Assembly (NCBI GenBank): GCA_964646205.1
Contig: CAZYAZ010000022.1
Coordinates: 1 to 64,000, forward strand
Source of the DNA: UBA8437 sp964646205
GTDB taxonomy: Bacteria > Planctomycetota > Planctomycetia > Planctomycetales > Planctomycetaceae
Direction: 5' to 3'
Length of the DNA: 64,000 bases
The notes below the pieces were generated by a model. It did not search any database and was not told the origin of the DNA. It saw only the letters and a program-made list of their open reading frames with translations. The position numbers and the translations under genes were made by a program. Each line of letters starts with the position of its first letter. Position 1 is the first letter of the stretch. Positions 59,413 to 64,000 of the stretch are shown here, in pieces.

Positions 59413-59785
59413 CCAGCCCTCGATCGACGATGCGGACGCGGCAAAACAAATGTCGCCAGTTCCTCAATTGCAGGCTTCTGTTTCCCTGCCCCGCTTGCTA
59501 TTTTTTTGGGCATCGAAAAGGGTCGACAGCAGTTCTGTGACCCGGTCCGTGTTGAATTGGCCAAGACGACCATGAGTCTGCTCCAACAAGTTTTCGGCAG
59601 TTCTCATTTCCAAACACTCGTCGAGCACCCTGGCAAAGACCAGGAGTGCGTCGAGTTGTTTCGTCTGCTGGCCGAGGCTACGGTCAACGCCAATGCGTAG
59701 AACATGGGTCTCAATTGCTAGACTGCGTTGGATGTCTGAAATGGCAACTCTTTTGAATCCGGGAAGGTAGTCACAAGGGATAGTT
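59413..59785. other. Intergenic region with possible terminator and an unassigned open frame, 373 bases
   Basis: Between the ExeA-like ATPase and the Na/phosphate cotransporter. A candidate terminator is at 59470-59507. A minus-strand frame stays open from about 59779 down to a TGA at 59464 and reads protein-like (for example RVAISDIQRSLAIETHVLRI, then QLDALLVFARVLDE), but it lacks an ATG, GTG or TTG near its beginning. A TTG-started plus-strand frame at 59506-59700 looks like its shadow. Neither is called as a gene. Confidence 0.45.
59470..59507 (+). terminator. Candidate intrinsic terminator after the ExeA-like gene
   Basis: GCAGGC (59470-59475) can pair with GCTTGC (59493-59498; one G-U pair) around a 17-base loop, and TATTTTTTT follows. 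A competing smaller stem GCAGG/CCTGC is also possible. It lies 58 bases after the ATPase stop codon. The loop is long, so confidence is moderate. Confidence 0.4.
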
Positions 59786-61471
59786 GTGAGTCAAGAACTT
59801 CTGTGGAACATGATCTTCGGCCTGGTTGGCGGCCTGGGCATTTTTCTGCTCGGCATGAAATACATGTCCGAGGGGATGCAGGCCGTGGCCGGCACTGGCT
59901 TGCGCCGCTTGATCAGCATGGCCACCAACAACCGCATCCTGGCGGCCATTGTGGGCGTGGCTGTAACCTGCGTGGTCCAATCCAGTTCGATCACCACGGT
60001 CATGGTGGTCGGGTTCGTAAACAGTGGGTTGATGACGTTGATGCAGGCGATCGGTGTGATCATGGGTTCCAACATCGGGACGACGATCACCGGCTGGATT
60101 CTCGTTCTCAAGATTGGCAAATACGGACTGCCGATCCTTGGCTTGGCAGCGTTTGCTTATCTGTTCTCCAAGGGCGATCGTGTGCGTTATATCGCAATGG
60201 CCATCATGGGCATTGGAATGGTGTTCTTCGGGCTGGAGTTGATGAAGGATGCCTGTGCGTACATCAAGGATTTGCCCGCTTTTGAAGCATGGTTTGGTCG
60301 CTTTAGCGCCGACACGGTTGTCGGCATGATTCAGTGCATGCTGGCCGGATGCATTCTAACCGTCATGGTCCAGTCCTCCTCGGCCACGCTGGGAATCACG
60401 ATCGCGCTGGCGCTCACCGGCGTCATCAATTATCCAACTGCTGCCGCACTGGTTCTGGGTGAGAACATTGGTACGACGATCACCGCGTTGCTCGCATCCA
60501 TCGGAGCGAACACCAATGCACGCCGCGCTGCTTACTTTCACGGATTATTCAACCTGATTGGCGTCAGTTGGATCAGCATCATCTTCTTTCAATATGTGAA
60601 ATTCGTCCCCTGGGTGATCAATGCCGACGTGACTCAGTCGATCATCGATGAAGAAGGGGGCAGGATTTTCCCTCAGATCACAGCAGCCATTGCGGCGACG
60701 CATTCGATTTTCAACGTCGTCAACACGCTGCTGTTCCTGCCGATTGCACATGTGGCTGCACGAGTGCTTTCACGAATCGTGCCGGAACGAGAAGTCAAGG
60801 AAAAGCATCGTCTGACGAATCTCGACGTCCGCATGCTCGAGACACCGGTGGTTGGCATCGAGCAATCGCGTGTGGAACTACTGCGAATGGCAGATGGCTG
60901 CCGAAAAATGATGGACTGGTTGAAGACGTCAATCGGCGAAGATGATCCCGATCCGAAACGTGTGAAAAATCTGTTTCAGTTGGAAGAAGATCTCGACACC
61001 ATACAGGACGAGTTTGTCACCTTCATGACGACTCTACTGTCCGGCAACGTACCACACCGGGTGATTGAAGAGGGGCGTGAACAATTGCGAATGGCTGACG
61101 AATACGAGTCCATTAGCGATTGCCTTGCCAGCATCCAGAAATTCCAACTCCGGTTGGGAGAGCAGGGATTTCATTTCGACGAGAGTCAACGAGCGGAGCT
61201 CGGCTCGCTGCACGATTCGGTTGCCCAGTACCTGGCCCTTGTTTCCAACACCTACGAAGATCGACAAACCGAACTCGACCCCAGCACCGCTTCGTTGGCA
61301 ACCGAGATCGCCGGCCAGGTTAAGGAGCTTCGAAACAAGCACATCAATGAACTGAGTCAAAGCCGGGTGGAGCCGTTCGTGAACCTCGCGTTTACGTCAT
61401 CACTCGCAGCTTATCGTGCCGTGCGAGATCATGGCGTCAATATCATGGAAGCGATGAGCGAGGAGATCTAG
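59786..61471 (+). CDS. Na/phosphate cotransporter family protein (NptA/PNaS)
   Basis: A 561-residue protein. The N-terminal half has about nine membrane helices with two inverted repeats, each carrying a QSSS motif (TCVVQSSSITTVMVVGF and VMVQSSSATLGITIAL), plus GSNIGTTITGW and GENIGTTITALL, the substrate-site signatures of the PNaS family. The C-terminal 200 residues form a PhoU-like helical domain (LRMADGCRKMMDWLK). Its base composition is visibly lower in GC than its neighbours, with more A/T-ending codons. GTG 59786 has AAGGGA upstream. The substrate is probably phosphate. Confidence 0.93.
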   Translation: MSQELLWNMIFGLVGGLGIFLLGMKYMSEGMQAVAGTGLRRLISMATNNRILAAIVGVAVTCVVQSSSITTVMVVGFVNSGLMTLMQAIGVIMGSNIGTTITGWILVLKIGKYGLPILGLAAFAYLFSKGDRVRYIAMAIMGIGMVFFGLELMKDACAYIKDLPAFEAWFGRFSADTVVGMIQCMLAGCILTVMVQSSSATLGITIALALTGVINYPTAAALVLGENIGTTITALLASIGANTNARRAAYFHGLFNLIGVSWISIIFFQYVKFVPWVINADVTQSIIDEEGGRIFPQITAAIAATHSIFNVVNTLLFLPIAHVAARVLSRIVPEREVKEKHRLTNLDVRMLETPVVGIEQSRVELLRMADGCRKMMDWLKTSIGEDDPDPKRVKNLFQLEEDLDTIQDEFVTFMTTLLSGNVPHRVIEEGREQLRMADEYESISDCLASIQKFQLRLGEQGFHFDESQRAELGSLHDSVAQYLALVSNTYEDRQTELDPSTASLATEIAGQVKELRNKHINELSQSRVEPFVNLAFTSSLAAYRAVRDHGVNIMEAMSEEI

Positions 61472-61472
61472 A

Positions 61473-61484
61473 CACGCCGGCGTG
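61473..61484 (+). terminator. Palindrome directly after the cotransporter stop codon
   Basis: CACGCCGGCGTG is a perfect 12-base palindrome beginning two bases after the TAG stop at 61469-61471. CTCGTTTCTC follows, a weak T-rich stretch. The short stem and tract make it only a possible terminator. The rest of the 266-base gap to the aminopeptidase gene shows no convincing gene. Confidence 0.3.
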
Positions 61485-61737
61485 CTCGTTTCTCGATCTC
61501 CTTGCATTGCCGGCCAGGCCAGCACTTCCTTGACCACCTGCGATCTTGGACGCCGGCTTGCCCCGGTCGATCCCTCGCTGACCCGCGACATCCGCGGCGG
61601 ATGGTTGATCACTGTCCCATTAGCCGCCATCATGTCGGCCATGCTCGACATGATCGCGATTGTCGTGCTCGGCTCGACCGGGTGCGTCGATTGAGATTTG
61701 GAAACACGCATCGCTCCCGACAGGCTCAGCCCTCGCC

Positions 61738-62862
61738 ATGCAAGACCCTCGCATCGATTCGCTCGCGCGGACACTCCTGGATCACAGTTGCCGCCTCACG
61801 GCCGGTGAGAAGATCCTGATCGAGGCCTTCGACCTGCCCGACCCGGCACTGGTTTGTGCCCTGGTCGAGGGAGCAGCCCAACGGAAGGCCATCCCGGTGG
61901 TCAGTTGGAAAAGCAACACGATTCTCCGCAGTCTCTATCGCACCGGCACTCCCGAGAGTCTCGGACTGTGCGGAGAACTCGAACGGCACCAGATGGAACA
62001 GATGGACTGCTACGTCGGCATTCGTGGCGCCGCCAACAGCAACGGATTTGCCGACGTCCCAGGCGACCAGATGGATCTCTACCAGGCCCACTGGTGGCAT
62101 CCGGTTCACAGCCAGGTCCGTGTCACCAATACCCGCTGGGTCGTGCTTCGGTATCCCACAGCGTCGATGGCTCAATCGGCACACATGAGCACCGCCGGAT
62201 TCGAGGACTTCTTTTTCGACGTCTGCACGGCCGACTACGCCCGGATGGCCGAGGATCTCAAGCCGCTGAAGGCCCGCATGGAGTCCGCCGAACAGGTTCA
62301 CATCACCGCTCCGGACACCGATTTGACTTTTTCGATCGCCGACATTCCGGTGATCCCGTGCTCGGGTGGCCGAAACATCCCCGACGGCGAGTGTTTCACG
62401 GCGCCGGTTCGCGACAGCATCAACGGCACGATCCGTTACAACACCCAGTCGTTGTACCAGGGAACGGTTTTTGACCGCATCGGTTTCACCTTTGAAAACG
62501 GAAAGATTGTCCAGGCCGACTGCGGTGGTGAAACCGAGCGACTCAACGAGATTCTCGATTCCGACGAGGGGGCTCGCTACATCGGCGAATGGTCGCTGGG
62601 AACCAACAATCGAGTCAAGCACCCGATGCTCGACACGCTTTTTGACGAAAAGATCGGTGGATCGTTCCACCTCACACCTGGCCAGGCCTACGACGAAGCC
62701 GACAACGGCAACCGCAGTCGCGTCCACTGGGACCTGGTACTGATCCAGACTCCTGAATACGGCGGAGGGGAAATCTCTTTCGATGGTGAAGTCATTCGCC
62801 GTGACGGGCGTTTCTTGCCTGACGACCTGCAGGGACTCAACGAGGGCCTGGGCGACGACTAG
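61738..62862 (+). CDS. M29-family metallo-aminopeptidase (AmpS/AmpT-like)
   Basis: A 374-residue thermophilic-type aminopeptidase of family M29. The N-terminal half is a Rossmann-like dimerisation domain (LTAGEKILIEAFDLPDP). The C-terminal catalytic half has metal ligands in QADCGGETERL (region), ARYIGEWSLGTN (Glu), SFHLTPGQAYDEA (His) and SRVHWDLVLI (His, Asp). The usual Asp/Glu/His pattern of two cobalt or zinc ions is intact. I start at ATG 61738; 26 upstream codons in the same frame have no family resemblance. Its TAG forms CTAG with the convergent acyl-CoA dehydrogenase gene. Confidence 0.88.
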   Translation: MQDPRIDSLARTLLDHSCRLTAGEKILIEAFDLPDPALVCALVEGAAQRKAIPVVSWKSNTILRSLYRTGTPESLGLCGELERHQMEQMDCYVGIRGAANSNGFADVPGDQMDLYQAHWWHPVHSQVRVTNTRWVVLRYPTASMAQSAHMSTAGFEDFFFDVCTADYARMAEDLKPLKARMESAEQVHITAPDTDLTFSIADIPVIPCSGGRNIPDGECFTAPVRDSINGTIRYNTQSLYQGTVFDRIGFTFENGKIVQADCGGETERLNEILDSDEGARYIGEWSLGTNNRVKHPMLDTLFDEKIGGSFHLTPGQAYDEADNGNRSRVHWDLVLIQTPEYGGGEISFDGEVIRRDGRFLPDDLQGLNEGLGDD

Positions 62863-63773
62863 CAGGCCGGCCCGTCAAGAAGCCCGGCGAACTCCCTGAG
62901 ATTGGCAGCAACCACCGCCTGTGGACAGCTCCAGACCAGGAAAAACATCGACTCCCGGACCGACCGCGATGCTGGATGGCTCGCGGTAAAACCCGCTCCC
63001 TTGCTCGCGGCCAGATGCGCCTGGGCCGCTCGAAGCACCAGCGAGTTGCTCCGTTTCCTGAGCGATTCATTCGTCATTTCCGGCGCCTGGCTATCAGCAG
63101 ATTCTCCGGAAGCGGCCAGCACGTCACCCGCCACCTGCTCCCATTCGGCGGTCAAGGGGCCCAGCACCTCATCGAGTTCCGGACGATTGCTGGCCTCTCC
63201 GGACAAACGTTCCAGGCTGGCCGAGGCGGCTCCCAGGGCCAGCGCAGACGTTCCCAACGAACCGGTNNNNNNNNNNNNNNNNNNNNNNNNNNNNNNNNNN
63301 NNNNNNNNNNNNNNNNNNNNNNNNNNNNNNNNNNNNNNNNNNNNNNNNNNNNNNNNNNNNNNNNNNTTGACCCGCACCGCCGGCTGAGACAGGTGTTGCC
63401 GGGATGTGGTCAGGTGCGAAATCCCGACCGTAACGAAACGAGCCGAGCCAACCAGTTGTGGTAGCAATTCGGCCTTCAACGGTTCGTTTTCAGACAAGGC
63501 AAATCGCTGACAAGCGGCATTCCGCTGTGTCAGCACAAACGTGGTCGGTAGGCAGGCACGTGCCAGTTGCAGGTACCCCTCGACCAGTTCGGCTCCCGAG
63601 AACTCACTACCCCCGTATTCCCGGGGAATGCTCCAGCCCAGCACACCGGTTTTGCCAAGCACATCGAGGCTGGACGTCGGAAACACCTCGGCAGTGTCCA
63701 GTGACGAGGTGTTGTCTTTCAGAACACGCAATGCCTCCTGAAAACCTCGATCCCCCTCGGGCCAGAACGACAT
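62859..63773 (-). CDS. Acyl-CoA dehydrogenase-family protein, interrupted by an assembly gap
   Basis: The N-terminal 135 residues match the acyl-CoA dehydrogenase N-terminal domain (LGKTGVLGWSIPREYGGSEF, then ACLPTTFVLTQRNAACQRF). After 100 Ns (63267-63366) a C-terminal helical part of about 136 residues continues in the same nominal frame (SALALGAASASLERLSGE, then VLRAAQAHLAASKGAGFT). Only about 270 residues are visible where family members have about 380, so the real gap probably hides roughly a hundred residues of the middle FAD domain. The catalytic base cannot be located. It starts 2 bases after the end of the TPR-like gene. Confidence 0.75.
   Translation of the reverse strand: MSFWPEGDRGFQEALRVLKDNTSSLDTAEVFPTSSLDVLGKTGVLGWSIPREYGGSEFSGAELVEGYLQLARACLPTTFVLTQRNAACQRFALSENEPLKAELLPQLVGSARFVTVGISHLTTSRQHLSQPAVRVXXXXXXXXXXXXXXXXXXXXXXXXXXXXXXXXXXTGSLGTSALALGAASASLERLSGEASNRPELDEVLGPLTAEWEQVAGDVLAASGESADSQAPEMTNESLRKRSNSLVLRAAQAHLAASKGAGFTASHPASRSVRESMFFLVWSCPQAVVAANLREFAGLLDGPAC
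63267..63366. other. Assembly gap (100 Ns)
   Basis: Exactly 100 N bases, the usual placeholder for a scaffold gap of unknown size. It falls within the acyl-CoA dehydrogenase gene. The frame on the two sides agrees by chance or by true spacing; the true distance is unknown. Confidence 0.95.
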
Positions 63774-63775
63774 TG

Positions 63776-64000
63776 TTACAGCGACTCCAGAAACTCGGTC
63801 ATTTCTCCCTCGGCATGCGCGTCTCCCACACGCCGTGCCACGCCCACCCCCTCGAGGATCACCTCGCGCGCCTCAGCGTTCCGGTTCACTCCGGCCAACA
63901 ATTGGCCGCGTTGGAACCACGCGGGCACGTAATCAGGATGCTCCTGGACCAATTCGGCCAATTTCAGGATCGCCTGGTCGGTGTCTCCCTCCGATGCACA
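63776..64000 (-). CDS. C-terminus of a tetratricopeptide-like protein (5' end beyond window)
   Basis: The last 74 residues are visible. They contain one clear TPR-like helix pair (LAELVQEHPDYVPAWFQRGQ, then LLAGVNRNAEAREVILEGV) with the Ala/Gly/Pro spacing of TPRs, and a second partial one. The frame runs open to the window edge, so the true start is outside; an internal ATG at 63961 is not the likely start. The acyl-CoA dehydrogenase gene starts two bases downstream of the stop, indicating an operon. Confidence 0.7.
   Translation of the reverse strand, partial: CASEGDTDQAILKLAELVQEHPDYVPAWFQRGQLLAGVNRNAEAREVILEGVGVARRVGDAHAEGEMTEFLESL

Noticed and set aside
59506..59700. 64-residue plus-strand frame starting at TTG
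   Set aside because: It lies opposite a more protein-like frame, has only a TTG start without a ribosome-binding site, and overlaps a likely terminator.
61482..61694. 70-residue plus-strand frame with a hydrophobic end (GTG start)
   Set aside because: No ribosome-binding site or family resemblance, and an overlapping minus-strand frame is equally open; likely chance.

Overview
The window is 64 kb of GC-rich, gene-dense bacterial DNA, almost certainly from a planctomycete (Planctomycetales/Pirellulales type). Planctomycete hallmarks are a DUF1559 pseudopilin-like protein, a Pirellula/Verrucomicrobium-type heme-binding (CxxCH) dehydrogenase, a DUF1080 protein, split BatA/VWA modules and the MNVLALVK-type small protein. 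A run of 100 Ns at 63267-63366 shows that this is a scaffolded draft or metagenome assembly. No rRNA, tRNA, CRISPR array, phage or insertion sequence was recognised. Most genes sit in tight runs with ATGA or GTGA overlaps.

Layout. 0-4 kb (+): the end of a YhdH/AcuI-type oxidoreductase, then a luciferase-like monooxygenase, an NAD-dependent epimerase and a cupin-like protein. 3.8-9.8 kb (-): sulfite reductase, deoC (GTGA overlap), an NDP-sugar epimerase, a polytopic membrane protein, a candidate terminator and a leucine-rich-repeat lipoprotein. 9.8-11.4 kb (+): pgpA and folD. 11.4-12.75 kb (-): a planctomycete-type small protein and a lipoprotein. 12.9-24.5 kb (+): a VWA membrane protein, a very large coiled-coil protein, an RluB-type pseudouridine synthase, a PyrK-like electron-transfer subunit, the heme-binding dehydrogenase and the DUF1080 protein. 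24.5-27.6 kb (-): a small Ebo-like cluster (phosphodiesterase, TatD-like hydrolase, 96-residue protein) and a thioesterase. 27.8-31.3 kb (+): serA, an HNH nuclease and the DUF1559 protein. 31.3-36.9 kb (-): degenerate receiver, Mrp, SufU, SufS, aminotransferase and EpmA. 37.1-38.6 kb (+): purE and a membrane-anchored EEP-fold protein.

38.6-39.1 kb (-) holds the most striking item. An OsmC-family gene is interrupted by an in-frame TGA exactly where the family has its peroxidatic cysteine. A strong hairpin follows the TGA at the spacing expected of a bacterial SECIS element, so this is very probably a selenoprotein.

39.2-47.6 kb: a cupin (+), then on the minus strand a VWA/glutamine-amidotransferase-like protein overlapping a BatA protein, then an operon of Na/Ca exchanger, LarA-like protein and inositol-monophosphatase-like phosphatase. 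47.8-49.1 kb (+): a small planctomycete protein and XerC. 49.1-50.1 kb (-): a nuclease of the staphylococcal-nuclease type. 50.3-53.4 kb (+): pheT and a dihydrouridine synthase. 53.4-57.9 kb (-): the classic phoH - HD phosphohydrolase - ybeY - CorC-like order. 58.2-62.9 kb (+): an ExeA-like ATPase, a Na/phosphate cotransporter of lower GC, and an M29 aminopeptidase. 62.9-64 kb (-): an acyl-CoA dehydrogenase broken by the gap, and the tail of a TPR-like protein.

Cellular themes are iron-sulfur assembly and redox (SufS, SufU, Mrp, sulfite reductase, PyrK, selenoprotein OsmC), one-carbon/serine/purine metabolism (serA, folD, purE), translation and RNA maintenance (pheT, dus, rluB, epmA, ybeY, phoH), and planctomycete-specific envelope proteins.
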